From NCBI RefSeq assembly GCF_008728515.1, contig NC_044977.1:1008501-1072500 (forward strand): a stretch of DNA of 64,000 bases, given 5' to 3'. The stretch is from Papio anubis (lineage: Eukaryota; Chordata; Mammalia; Primates; Cercopithecidae). Both the position numbers and the translations under genes were made by a program. Below the pieces are notes generated by a model. The model had not been told where the DNA came from. It made no database searches and was given only the letters and a program-made list of their open reading frames with translations. Shown here piece after piece: positions 48,580 through 59,112 of this stretch; the stretch's first letter is position 1, and each line of letters starts with the position of its first letter.

Positions 48580-49997
48580 CAGGCATACCTCAGAGATATT
48601 GCAGGTTCAGGTGCAGACCACCACTAAAAGCAAGTTGCAATAGAGCAAGTGACAATAATTTGTTGCTTTCTCAGTGTGTGTAAAATTTACGTTATACTAT
48701 ACTGTAGACAATTAAGTATGCAATACCATTATGTCTAAACATGTTAATACCTTAATAAAAATAATTTGTAGCTGAAAAATGCTAATTATCATACGAGACT
48801 TCAGCAAGTCATAGTCTTTTCACTGGTTGAAGGTCTTTCCTTGAAATTGATGGCTGCTGACATCAGGGTAGTGGTTGAAGGTTAAGGGAGCTGTGGCAAT
48901 TTCTTAATATTAGGCCCAGTGAAGCTTGCTGCATCAATTGACTCTTCCTTTCACAAAATAATTTTCTGTAGCATGCAATGCTGATTAATAATAGCATTTT
49001 ACCCACTGTAGAACTTCTTTCAGAATTAGTTAAGACTCAAACCCTGCCACTATTTTATCAACTAATTTTATGTAGTATTCTAAATCCTTTATCATTTTAA
49101 CAGTGTTCACAGCATCTTCACCAGAAGTAGATTCCATCTCAAGAACACTCTTTGCTCATCCATAAGAAACAACTTCTCATTCATTAAAATTATGTAATGA
49201 GATTGCAGCACTTCAGTCACATTTACAGGCACCACTTCCAACTCTAGTTCTCTTGCTATTTCCATGATATATGCAGTTACTTCCTCCACTGCAGTCTTAA
49301 ACCTCTCAAAGTCATCCATAAGGATTGGAATCAACTTTTTTCAACCTCACATTAATGTTGGTATTTTGACTTCCACTCATGAGTCACAAATATTCTTAAG
49401 GGCATCTAGAAAGTTGAATCCTTTTCAGAAGCTTTTCAATGTACTTTCTCCAGATACATCACAAAAATCACTATCTATGGCAGTTGTAGCCTTACTGAAT
49501 GTATTTCTTAAATGATAATACTTCCAAGTTATACTACACTTTGATCCATGGGTTGCAGAATGGATATTGTGTTGACAGGCATGAAAACAGCATTAATTTT
49601 TTTATAAATCTCCATCAGAACTCTTGGGTGACTAGGTGTACTATCAATGAGCAACAAGGTTTTGAAAGGAATCTTCTTTCTGAGCAGTAGGTCTCAACAG
49701 TGAGCTTAAAATATTCAGTAAACTATGCTGTTTGTAGAGCACAGGCAGAGTAGATTTAGCATAATTCTCAAGAGCCCTAGGATTTTCAAAATTGTCAGTG
49801 AGCATTGGCTTCAATTTCAAATCACCAGGGCATCAGCTGCTAACAAGAGAGTCAACCTGTCCATCGAAGCCAGGTATTAACTTCTTTCTAGCTATGAGTC
49901 TTAGATGGTATCTTCTTCCAGTAGAAGGCTACCTAATCTACACTGAAAAATATGTTGTTTAGCATAACCACTTTCATCAATTATCTTTGTCAGATCT
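48580..49997 (-). mobile_element. Tigger1 DNA transposon, 3' part, antisense
   Basis: Starts with the terminal inverted repeat 'caggcatacctcagagatat' and continues with Tigger1 sequence in reverse: 'gttatactatactgtaga', 'tagcatgcaatgctgatt', 'tcatccataaggattggaat', 'gttgcagaatggatattgtg' and 'gagcacaggcagagtagatt'. It stops at 'tttgtcagatct' where the L1 begins; the 5' part is at 55369-55945. The terminal TA target is not intact (TG at the left). Confidence 0.93.
49107..49334 (-). pseudogene. Tigger1 transposase fragment (pogo-like, TIGD1-related)
   Basis: An open stretch of about 75 codons on the minus strand contains MDDFERFKTAVEEVTAYIME and continues with ELELEVVPVNVTE. This resembles the C-terminal region of the Tigger1 transposase and the related domesticated TIGD1 protein. 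The catalytic DDE core would lie to the right (49340-49990), where frames are broken by stops and indels. It has no start codon of its own, and the gene is split by an L1, so it is a fossil rather than a domesticated gene. Confidence 0.85.
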
Positions 49998-50085
49998 GAA
50001 ATCAAAACATCTACAACATATATACAAAAATATAAAGCAAGAAATTAAAGTATACCACCAGAGAAAATCACTGTCACAGGAAGGA

Positions 50086-50152
50086 AAAAAAGGAAGGAAG
50101 AAAAGAAGGAAGAAAGAAAAAAGACCCAAAGGAAGGAAGGAAGGAAGGAAGG
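50086..50152. repeat. (GGAA/GAAA)n purine repeat in L1
   Basis: 'ggaaggaaggaaggaaggaa' with A-rich interruptions. Lies in the part of the L1 upstream of ORF2 that is naturally GA-rich. Confidence 0.93.
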
Positions 50153-50319
50153 AGCCACAAAAACAATCAGAAAACTAATAAAATGACAATAGTAAGTTAT
50201 TACTTATCAATAAAAACATTAACTCTAAATGGACTACAATATCCAATCAAAAGACGCACAGTGGCTGAATGGTTAAAAAACAAGACCCAACAATCTGTTG
50301 CCTATAAAAACACACTTTA

Positions 50320-50638
50320 GGCCGGGCGCGGTGGCTCAAGCCTGTAATCCCAGCACTTTGGGAGGCCGAGGCGGGTGGATCACGAGGTCAGGAGATCGAG
50401 ACCATCCTGGCTAACATGGTGAAACCCCGTCTCTACTAAAAATACAAAAAACCAGCCGGGCGTGGTGGCGGGCGCCTGTAGTCCCAGCTACTCAGAGGCT
50501 GAGGCGGGAGAATGGCGTGAACCCAGGAGGTGGAGCTTGCAGTGAGCCGAGATCGCGCCACTGCACTCCAGCCTGGGCGACAGAGCAAGACTCCGTCTCA
50601 AAAAAAAAAATAAAAATAAAAATAAAAAAAATAAAAAA
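50320..50638 (+). mobile_element. AluY-type SINE (Old World monkey-like) in L1
   Basis: Full-length young Alu with tail of A and 'taaaaa' units. Perfect TSD 'aaaaacacacttta' at 50306-50319 and 50641-50654, which is L1 sequence. It shares 'ggctcaagcctgtaatccc' and 'taacatggtg' with the Alu at 31616. Confidence 0.97.
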
Positions 50639-51014
50639 ATAAAAACACACTTTACCTGTAGAGACAAATCTAGACTCTAAATAAAGAGATGGAAAAAGAT
50701 ATTCCATGCAAATGAAAACCAAAGAAGAGCAGATATATCTACGCTTGTATCATACAAAATAGATTTCAAGGTAAAAACTATAAAAGGAATCAAGTAAAGT
50801 CATTATATAATTATAAGGGGATAAATTCAGGAAGAGGATATAACAAGTATAAATATATATGCACCCAACACTAGAGCACCCAGATATATAAAGCAAATAT
50901 CTTCAGAGCTAAAGAGAGATAGATGTCAATACAATAATAGCTGGAGACTTCAGCATTCTACTTTCAGAACTGGATGATGACAGATCATCCAGCTACAAAT
51001 TCAACACAGAAACA

Positions 51015-51266
51015 TTGGATCTAATCTGCACTATAGATCAAATGGACCTAATAGATGTGTACAGAACACTTCATCCAATGGCTGCAAAATATACATTCTT
51101 CTCCTCAGCACATGGATCATTCTCAAGAACAGATCTTATGTTAGGCCACAAAACAAGTCTTACAAAATCAGAAAAACATGATATCAAATCAAGATTCTTC
51201 TCTGATCACAATGGAATAAAATTGGAAATCAATAACATGAAGAAACTACAAATACGTGGAAATTAA
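51015..51266 (+). pseudogene. L1 ORF2 endonuclease-domain remnant
   Basis: An 83-codon open stretch contains DLIDVYRTLHP, YTFFSSAHGSFSRTD, MLGHKTSL and the SDHNGIKLE motif. These are the C-terminal half of the L1 apurinic/apyrimidinic-type endonuclease, including the S-D-H motif that closes the active site. Stops precede and follow it, so no functional ORF2p is encoded. In an intact L1 this domain nicks target DNA at TTTT/AA-like sites to start reverse transcription. Confidence 0.85.
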
Positions 51267-52069
51267 ACAATATCCTCTTGAATGACTAGTGGGTCAATGA
51301 AGAAATTAAGAAAAAAATTTAAAAATTTCCTGACACAAATGAAATGGAAACACAACATACCAAAACCTATGGCATACAGCAAAAGCAGTACTAAGAGGAA
51401 AATTTAGAGCAATAAGCACCTACACAAAAAAGTAGAAAACCTTCAAATAAACAACCTAACATCTAAAGGAACTAGAAAAGCAAGAGCAAATCATACCCAA
51501 ATGCTAGAAGAAAAGAAAAAAAGAAAGAAAGATCAGAGTAGGAAAAAATAAAATCAAAACAAAAAACACAATACGAAGCAAAACAAAAAAAGTGACTTTT
51601 GAAAAGACAAAAGCAACAAGCTTTTAGCTAGACTAAATAAGAAAAAAAGAAAGAAGACTCAAATAAATAAAAATCAGAGATGAAAAGGGAGTCATTAAAA
51701 TTGATAATTCAGAAATTAAAAGGATCATTAGAGACTACTATGAGAAACTATATGGCAAAAAATAAATAAATAAAACCTAAAAGAAATGGATAAATTCCTA
51801 GACACATACAATCTACCAAGATTCAACCATGAAGAAATGTAAAACCAAAACCTGAATCAACCAATAACAAATAACAATCAAAGCCATAATAAAAAGTCTC
51901 CCAGCAAAGAAAACTCAGGACTCTATGGTTTAAATGTTGAATTCTACCAAGTATTTAAATAAGTATTAACACCAATCCTACCCAAACTATTCCAAAAAGT
52001 AGAATAGCAGGAAATTTTTCCAAATTCATTATACAAGGTCAATATTACCTTGATACCAAAAACAAAGAC

Positions 52070-52193
52070 ATGAAAGAGAGAGAGAAAGAAAGAAAGAAAC
52101 AAAGAAAGAGAGAAAGAGAGAAAGAAACAAAGGAAAAGAGGAAGGAAGGAAGGAAGGAAGGAAGGAAGGAAGGAAGGAAGGAAGGAAGGAAAG
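52070..52193. repeat. (GAAA)n-(GGAA)n microsatellite in L1 ORF2
   Basis: 'gaaagagagagagaaag..' then about 11 'ggaa' units to ~52190. It interrupts L1 ORF2 where related L1s have an A-rich 'caaagacacaacaaaaaa' stretch, so it probably expanded from that seed. Confidence 0.95.
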
Positions 52194-52483
52194 AAAATAA
52201 ATTAAAGACCAATATTTATGTTGAGCATTTATGCAAAAATCCTCAACAAAATACTAGCAAACTGAATTCAACAACACACTAAAAAGATCATTCAGCATGA
52301 TCAATAGGGATTCATCCCAGTGGTGCAAGGATAGTTCAACATTTGCAAGTCAGTCAATGTAATACATCATTTGAACTGAATGAAGAACAAAAACCATATG
52401 ATCCTTTCAATTGATGCTGAAAAAGCTTTGATAAAATTTAGTATCTCTTCATGATAAAAGCCCTCAAAAAACTGGATATAAGG

Positions 52484-52787
52484 CTAGACGCCATGACTCA
52501 TGCCTGTAATCCCGACACTTTGGGATAAAAAGGTGGGTGATCACATGAGCCCAGGAGTTTTCCAACAGCCTGGGCAGCATGGCAAACCCTGCCTCTATTT
52601 GAAAAATACAAAAAGTAGCTAGGCATATTGGTGCACATCTGCAGTCCCAGCTGCTCAGCAGGCTGAGGTGGGAGAATTGGTTGAAACTGGGAAGTTGAGA
52701 CTTCAGGGAGTCATGATCATGCCACTACATTCCAGCCTGGGTGACAGAGTGACACCTTGTCTAAACAACAACGACAACAAAACTAAA
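52484..52787 (+). mobile_element. Old Alu (AluJ/S-type), sense, in L1
   Basis: 'catgcctgtaatcccgacac', 'tgatcacatgagcccaggag', 'ctgcagtcccagctgctcag' and 'cattccagcctgggtgacag', strongly diverged, with tail 'aaacaacaacgacaacaaa'. Confidence 0.9.
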
Positions 52788-53040
52788 CTTTGGGAGGCTG
52801 AGGCGGGTAGATCACAAGGTCAGGAGATGGAGACCATCCTGACTAACACGGTGAAACCCCGTCTCTATGAAAAATACAAAAAATTAGCTGGGCACCGTGG
52901 CGGGCACCTGTAGTCCCAGCTACTAGGGAGGCTGAGGCAGGAGAATGGCATGAACCCGGGAGGCGGAGCTTGCAGTGAGCCGAAATCGCGCCACTGCACT
53001 CCAGCCTGGGCGACAGAGCAAGACTTCACCTAAAAAAAAA
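52788..53040 (+). mobile_element. AluY, 5'-truncated, inserted in the older Alu's tail
   Basis: Begins at 'actttgggaggctgaggcgg', missing about 25 bases of the Alu 5' end, and runs to 'gggcgacagagcaagactt' plus poly-A. It sits directly in the A-rich tail of the preceding Alu. Confidence 0.92.
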
Positions 53041-53094
53041 AAAAAGCAAAAAACAAACAAACAAACAAAAAATATATACTACAGACTCATAGCT

Positions 53095-53700
53095 GGTATC
53101 CTACTGAATGGGAAAAAACTGAAAGCCTTTCCTCTAAGAACTTGAACAAGGCAAGGATGCCTACTCTCACCACTGTTATTCAAATAGTACTGCACGTTCT
53201 AGCTAAAGCAATTCAACAAGGGAAAGAAAATGCATCCAAACTGCAAAGGAAAATGTCTAATTATCTTTGTTTGCAGTTGATATGTTCTTACATTTTAAAA
53301 AACCTGAAGACTTCACAAAAAGTATTAGAACTGACAAAAAAAGGTAAAGTGGCAGGATACAAAATTAACATACAAAAATCAGTAACATTTTTATATGTTG
53401 ACAGGGAATAATCTGGAAAAGAAATCAAGAAAGTAATCCCATTTACAATAGCTACAAAGAAAACAAAATACCTAGGAATAAAGCCAAAGAAATAAAAGAT
53501 CTCTACAATGAAAAGTATAAAATATTGAGGCAAGAAATAGAAATGTTCACAAAAATGAAAGGATTTTCCATATCCATAGATTGGAAAAATCAATATTGTT
53601 AAAATGTTCATACTACCAAAACTATCTACAGATTCAATACAATCTTTATCAAAATACCAAAATGCCAATCTTTACATTCTTCACAGAAACAGAAATAACA
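53095..53700 (+). pseudogene. L1 ORF2 reverse-transcriptase 3' part, decayed
   Basis: After the Alu pair the L1 resumes ('cctactgaatgggaaaaaac', 'gcaaggatgcctactctcac', 'gtggcaggatacaaaattaa'). This encodes the region at and after the RT catalytic palm in intact elements. The catalytic YADD position (expected near 53270-53285) reads from 'ttgcagttgatatg', which is altered. Frameshifts and stops are frequent. The minus-strand 126-codon frame at 53288-53668 is only its shadow. Confidence 0.7.
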
Positions 53701-54151
53701 ATCCCAAAATGTACATGAAACCATAAAGGACCCAGAATAGCCAAAGCTGTCTTGAGCAAAAAGAACAGAACTGGAGGAATCACATTACTTGACTTCAAAT
53801 TATACTACAGAGCTATAGTAACCAAACCTGCATGGTACCGGCATAAAAACAGACACAAAGACCAATGAAACAGAATAGAGAACCCAGAAATAAATCCATA
53901 CATCTAAAGTGAACTCATTTTTGACAAAAGTGTCAAGAACATACATTGGAGAAAGGACAGTTTATGCAATAAATGGTGCTGGAAATCTAGATATCCATAC
54001 GCAGAAGAATGAACCTAGATGTCCATCTCTCGCCATATACAAAAATCTAATCAAAATGAATTAAAGATTTAAATTTAAATCTCAAACTGTAAAACTACTA
54101 AAGGGAAACATTAGGAAAACTCTTCAGGACAATGGCCTAGGCAAAGATCTC

Positions 54152-54624
54152 TTGAGCAATACCCCACAAGCTCAGACAACGAAGGCAAAAACGGACAAAT
54201 GGGATCACATCAAGTTAAATATCTTCTGCACAACAAAGGAAACAATCAACAAAGTGAAGAGACAACCCAGAGAATGGGAGAAAATATCTGGAAACTATCC
54301 ATCTGACAAGGAATTAATAACTAGAATATATAAGGAGCTCAAACAACTCTAGAGAAAAACAAATCTAATAATCTGATTGAAAAATGGGCAAAGGATCTGA
54401 ATAGACAGTTCTCAAAAGAAGACATACAAATGGCAAACACATGTAGAAAAAGGTGCTCAACATTATTGATCATCAGAGAAATGCAAATTAAAACTACAGT
54501 GAGCTACCATCTCGCCCCAGCTAAAAAGGCTTATATCCAAAAGACAGGCAATAACGAATGCTGGTGGGGATGTGGAGAAAGGGTAGCTCTCATACACTCT
54601 TGTCAGGCATGTAAATTAGTATAG
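54152..54624 (+). pseudogene. L1 ORF2 C-terminal remnants
   Basis: Two separate open stretches (54152-54352 and 54430-54624) hold KTDKWDHIKLNIFCTTKETI, REWEKISGNYPSDKELITRI, and later the 'MANTCRKRCSTLLIIREMQI' and 'HLAPAKKAYIQKTGNNECWW' blocks. They are consecutive pieces of the L1 ORF2 C-terminal region, separated by a stop (tag at 54351) and frame shifts. The cysteine-rich end is not intact. Confidence 0.85.
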
Positions 54625-55368
54625 CCACAGTGGAGAACAGTATGGGGGTTCCTCAAATATTTAAAAATAGAACTACTATGTGATCCATAATCCCACTGCT
54701 AGGTATACACCCCACAAAAAGGAAATCAGTATATTGAAGAGATATCTGAACTCCCATATTTATTGTAGAACTATTCATAATAGCCACAATTTGGAATAAA
54801 CCGAAGTGTACATCAACAGACAAATGAGTAAAAGAAAACATGGTACATATACGCAATGGAGTACTATTCAGCCATCAAATGGACTGAGATTTGCAACAAC
54901 ATGTATAAAAATGGAGGACATTATTAAGTGAAATAAACCAGGCACAGAAAGACAAACTTTGCACGTTCTCACTCATAACTGTGGGAGCTAAAAATAAAAA
55001 CAACTGAACTCATGCAGATAGACAGTAGTATGATGGTTACCACAGGCTGGGAAGGGTAGTGTGGGGGTGGGAAAGAAATGAAGATGGTCAGTGGGTAAAA
55101 GCATATAGTTATATACAAAGAATAAGATCTGGTATTTGATAGCACAACAGGATGACTACAGTCAGTAATAATTTGTTGTATACTTTAGAATAACTGAAGG
55201 AGTACAATTGGATTATTCAAAACACAAGTAAATAGTAAATGCTTGAGGTGATGGATGCCCCAGTTACCCTGATGTGATTATTAAACATTGTATGCCTGTA
55301 TGCAGATATCTCAGGTACTCCATGAATATGTATATATGCTATGTATCCATAAAGTTTTTTTAAAGAAA

Positions 55369-55945
55369 AGAATATTGTGGCAGATCTTTTATCGAGACCA
55401 GCAAAACTTTCTCTGTATCAGCAATGATGCTGTTTCGCTTTCTTATCACTTGTGTGTTCACTGGAGTAGCACTTTTAATTTCCTTCAAGAACTTTCCCTT
55501 TGCGTTCACAACTTTGCCGCTTGATGCAAGAGACTTAGCTTTCAGCCTGTGTCACTGTTGGCATGCCTTCTTGTAAAGTGAGCAAATGTGACTCCTTTTT
55601 TCACTTGAACCCTTAGAGTCCTTTGTAGGGTTATTAATTAGTTTATTTCAATATTGTTTTGTCTCAGGAAATAGGGAGATCTGAGGAGAGAGAAAAAAAG
55701 TACAACAGTAACATCAAAGACCACTGCTCACCAGCTCACCATAATAAACCAATACTAATAAACCTTTGAATATTGTGGGAATTATCAAAATGTGACACAA
55801 AGGTACAAAGTGAGCACAAGCTGTTGGAACAATGGCACTGACAGGCTGGCTCCATGCAGGGTTGCCACTAACCATCAATTTATACAAAAAGCGCAACATC
55901 TGCAGAGTGCAACCAAGCGAAGCACAATAAAATGAGATGTTCCTG
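55369..55945 (-). mobile_element. Tigger1, 5' part, antisense
   Basis: Continuation of Tigger1 beyond the L1: 'cagcaaaactttctctgtat', 'tttcgctttcttatcacttg', 'aatttccttcaagaactttc', 'gcgcaacatctgcagagtgc' and the right inverted end 'aataaaatgagatgttcctg' (55945). Compared with the family, roughly 0.3 kb expected between 'agatct' at 49997 and 'gaatattgtgg' at 55370 is missing (estimate from memory). Confidence 0.9.
55385..55615 (-). pseudogene. Tigger1 transposase N-terminal (HTH) remnant
   Basis: Read on the minus strand, the words around 'ttgaaggaaattaaaagtgc' and 'gtgataagaaagcgaaacag' correspond to the N-terminal helix-turn-helix (pogo/CENP-B type) DNA-binding region of the transposase. 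The frame is interrupted. It is the 5' half of the same gene whose 3' end lies at 49107-49334. Confidence 0.65.
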
Positions 55946-56088
55946 TGTTATAGGAAATGATTATTCTGAATAAATGGTACGTTGTCTTGAAAATCTATTA
56001 GTTTAATTTACCATTCACAGTACCTGGCCTTCCAGCATATTGGAGATAACCGGGTCCTTAAAACCACTGTAAGATACCACCCTTCAGA

Positions 56089-56390
56089 GGCCGGGCGGGG
56101 TGGCTCACACCTGTAATCCCAGCACTGTGGGAGGCCGAGGCGGGCGGATCACGAGGTCAGGAGATGGAGACCATCCTGGCTAACACGGTGAAACCCCGTC
56201 TCTACTAAAAATACAAAAAAATAAGCCGGGCCCGGTGGCGGCGCCTGTGGTCCCAGCTCCTCGGGAGGCGGAGGCAGGAGAATGGCCGGAACCCGGGGGG
56301 CGGAGCTTGCAGGGAGCCAAGATGGCGCCGCTCACTCCAGCCTGGGCCACAGAGCGAGAGTCTGTCTCAGAAAAAAAAAAAAAAGAAGAA
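56089..56390 (+). mobile_element. AluY-type SINE, sense, variant subfamily
   Basis: Full length from 'ggccgggcggggtggctcac' to poly-A. TSD 'ataccaccttcaga' at 56391-56404 versus 'ataccacccttcaga' at 56074-56088. Shares 'ggtggcggcgcctgtggtcc', 'cagctcctcgggaggc', 'ggagccaagatggcgccgct' and 'cctgggccacagagcgagag' with the antisense Alu at 23237. Confidence 0.96.
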
Positions 56391-56404
56391 ATACCACCTT
56401 CAGA

Positions 56405-56994
56405 ATAGTTTCTTTTGACTTCAAAATAATTGGGTTTGGCATAAGACAAATAACTTTAGTAATAACGCAGACACTGTTTATCTTACTTTAGCTTAATAAA
56501 TATTTAGCCATATGCAACATGAGTGAAGCCCAAGGACAAATGATATTTGTGGCCAGTAGAGAAACAGAACTCAAAGTCTATGGTTTATGGAAGGCTATCT
56601 AGATAGTTGTTTTCTTTATTGTCTGTGGAGAATAAACTTCAAGATCATGGATAAATACTTAAAATTTAGAGATCATTTTTGATCTCATTACATTAATAGA
56701 AAAGAGGGCACAGAGTGTTTCGCTAAAAACAATTTTGATAAGACCTTGACAGACACAACCGACTCAATAGTAAATATTAGTCATATTTGTATAATTTGTC
56801 TCCTACTTCATAAGAGAGACCCATGGTAAAATGGAGTTGTTCATTATTCTGCATTATAAGACTAGATTTATTTCCATTATTCTCCTAAAGAGGAGGCCAT
56901 TAGGTTTAATTTAATGAACTTGAACATACTTTCTGGAGCAAAGGAGATTTCTCCGGATAGCAAAATATTCCTTTTCTCTTTCATTCTGCCTCAC
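56405..56994. other. Unannotated
   Basis: No repeat or gene recognised. A 26-bp-scale echo of 56862-56884 ('ataagactagatttatttcc') reappears at 58521-58541. Confidence 0.4.
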
Positions 56995-56997
56995 CTA

Positions 56998-57166
56998 AAA
57001 AGGAGGAGGAGAAGAAGGAGGAGGATACAGAAGAGGGAAGGAAGGAAGGGAGGGACGGAGGGAGGGAGGAAAGGAGGGAGGGCTGGAGGGAGGGAGGGAA
57101 GGAGGGAGGGAGGGAGAAAGAAAGGGAAGTAGGAAAAGAGAAAAGGAGAGAGGGAAGAAGAAAACA
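56998..57166. repeat. Polypurine tract (GGA/GGGA/GGAA)n
   Basis: About 165 bp with nearly only A and G on the plus strand ('ggagggagggaggaaagga'). All six-frame 'proteins' here are Arg/Gly/Lys or Pro/Ser/Leu runs and are not genes. Followed by a short (CA/CATA)n. Confidence 0.95.
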
Positions 57167-57639
57167 CGCACAGACATACACACATACAAACTTATCTTTC
57201 TATACTTTTCTCGAACTGTTTTATCAGTTTTATTCAGGATTACTCACTTGTTAATTTTTTGCATGTTTTCAAATAAATTATATATGTATGCAGGACTGTA
57301 TCTTGTATTTATTGGCCTTTATACACTTGCCTCAAGTTGGACAACTAAAACAAATTTATTTAAGTGCTTTTAACAACGTTCGGGAAAAGTTAGGATGTCT
57401 AGAGGAAATACGACAAACAGAGAAGGTGGAATCACTTCTAGCTAAGTCATATAAGAGTATGATTCTTATTATTGACGAATGACACATTAAAGGGAGCTAA
57501 GACATGAAGCTATGGGAAAATGATGTGTTCACTTAAAATGCAGATTTTCTGTTCACACTTACATGGGTAGGCAAGCAGAGTGATGAACTAATATTTATGA
57601 GCTGCATTCGAGGCTTACGGAAATTTCATAGTCACTTTA

Positions 57640-58020
57640 TTTATTCAGCAAATATTTACTGAGTTCCTATCTTGTGTGGGTGTAGAAGTGATCAAGAGTG
57701 ATGGTCACATTCTCTTAGGGAGAGAATAAAAGTAAACAAATGAGAGAATGGTGAATGTCAAGGGGTTTGCTGGCTAAAAAGAGAGAGGACGACACAGCAG
57801 TGGGCCAGTGGGTTACTAGATAGGGAAGGGAACCTTCTCTGAGAGATAGTTTGAGCTTAGACAAAAATCTCAGAAGAGATCCATCTATGTGAAACCATGA
57901 AGGAAGGAATGTATTTTTGGTAGGGAGAATTACAAGTACAAAACCTTTAGGCAGAATTGAACATGGTACAGCTAGAAGGAGTGTGATTCCTAGCAGTCTG
58001 TTTTCTAGCAATGATAGGCA
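57640..58020 (-). mobile_element. L2 LINE 3' end, antisense
   Basis: 'ttattcagcaaatatttact', 'aaagtaaacaaatgagaga', 'gggaaccttctctgagagat', 'aagagatccatctatgtga', 'agtacaaaacctttaggca' and 'catggtacagctagaagga' follow the reversed L2 3' end in order. Element 3' end is at 57640. Confidence 0.8.
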
Positions 58021-58149
58021 TGCAAACTGAGAAACAATGTCATAAATAAAAGGATCTTTATACTAATAGTAGTAATGGGTAATAATTAGTGTGGACTTAC
58101 TTTGTGCCACTGAGTCAAACTTCCTGCATAGACTGTATTCAAAGACAAC

Positions 58150-58332
58150 AGTAGTATGATATTAAAGTTAAGGTTTTGAGAGCAGACAGCCCTTAACCCT
58201 GTTTCTTGCCAATTATTAGCTTCGCAAACACTAATAGATTTCCTAATATGTCTTCATCTTTTCTTCCCCTTGTTTAGACTGAGTATAATAATAGTGCCAA
58301 CCTCCTATGACTGTTCTGAGAAATAAATAATA
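58150..58332 (+). mobile_element. MIR SINE, 5' half
   Basis: 'aaggttttgagagcagacag', 'ccaattattagcttcgcaaa', 'taataatagtgccaacctcc' and 'gactgttctgagaaataaat' match the MIR 5' half in order. Confidence 0.65.
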
Positions 58333-58446
58333 GCAGTTAACATTTATTGAATACTAACTATGGGCCAGTACGTTAACATGAATTCACTTAACCTGCCAGG
58401 TTAGTAAAGCTCATTAGGCCAGGGTCAGAACATATGCTCTTCATAA
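58333..58446 (+). mobile_element. Second MIR, core and 3' part
   Basis: 'gcagttaacatttattgaat', 'actatgggccagtacgttaa' and 'aattcacttaacctgccagg' are the MIR core words, starting where the previous MIR ends. Confidence 0.6.
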
Positions 58447-58639
58447 TAAGCACACTATAAAGTATTACCTGAATTCTTTCTACGTATAAGTAAAGTAGTA
58501 TAACGAAAAACTTTGCAGCATTATAAGACTAGATTTATTTCCATTAAAATCAATGATGTTAAATGTTGCATTATGATGCCCACCTTTTATGTGATAATCC
58601 CAAAATATCATGAGCATTTTGAGTGTCAGAAATGTGTTT

Positions 58640-58725
58640 TAAACATTTTCAATACTCCATATCATAGTGTCTAAAGCATAGTAGGCTCAGGGTAAATGTT
58701 TGTTAAATGAATAAGTAAACGTTAG
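58640..58725 (+). mobile_element. L2/MIR 3' terminus
   Basis: 'agtgtctaaagcatagtagg', then 'ctcagggtaaatgtttgtta' and 'aatgaataagtaaacg' fit the sense L2 end. Confidence 0.5.
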
Positions 58726-59065
58726 AGTTTCTGTGGATAGAGTATTTAATTTTAACTGACTTCTTTTTCTTTTTCTTTTCTTGACTCTGTCAATATAAGC
58801 GCCTTTCCTTTGCACTTTCATTTTTGCTTCTTCTGATCTACTTCACTTTAGATTATTTTTTCCAAGTACAAGTTCCACTTAATCCTTCTACAACTGGGAA
58901 CATCTCCTTTTCTTTTAAAGCTTTGGGTTTTACTCCTTCCCTTGAGTACTTTCTTTCTATCATTTTGAATATAACCTGCCACTAAAACATCTTGAAAAGG
59001 AAACTAGGCATCTTTTATTTTGACCATTGTTTTTATTTTGATTTTTTGTTCTAAAAATATATGTT

Positions 59066-59112
59066 CTCCCCATATATATATATACACACACACACATATG
59101 TAGAAATATATA
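59066..59112. repeat. (TA)n-(CA)n microsatellite
   Basis: 'catatatatatatacacacac' and flanking TA-rich sequence. Confidence 0.9.

Larger units (their letters stand above)
49998..55368 (+). mobile_element. L1MA-type LINE, sense, 5'-truncated, inserted in Tigger1
   Basis: Begins just before ORF2 ('aaagcaagaaattaaagtat', 'ctctaaatggactacaatat') and runs through endonuclease (~50200-51260), reverse transcriptase (~51700-53420), the ORF2 C-terminal part (~53700-54640) and 3' UTR, ending 'atgaatatgtatatatgct..ccataaagttttttt'. Closing words 'gatgtgattattaaacattg' and 'gtatgcctgtatgcagata' fit L1MA-age elements. Every frame is broken. Inside it lie three Alus and two GA-rich microsatellites. 'cagatct' occurs at both Tigger/L1 edges (49991 and 55381) and may be a TSD trace or coincidence. 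Confidence 0.9.

Noticed and set aside
49107..49334. Possible domesticated TIGD-type transposase gene
   Set aside because: Only a fragment is open, catalytic core frames are broken, and the element is split by an L1.
53288..53668. 126-codon minus-strand frame rich in Phe and Tyr
   Set aside because: It is the antisense shadow of L1 ORF2 sequence.
56180..56491. Frames with 'GAGTTGAATGPG'-like peptide on both strands
   Set aside because: These are Alu-derived translations, a well-known false coding signal.
56981..57189. Overlapping Pro/Ser/Leu-rich frames on the minus strand and an Arg/Gly frame on the plus strand
   Set aside because: All come from the GGA/GGGA polypurine tract.
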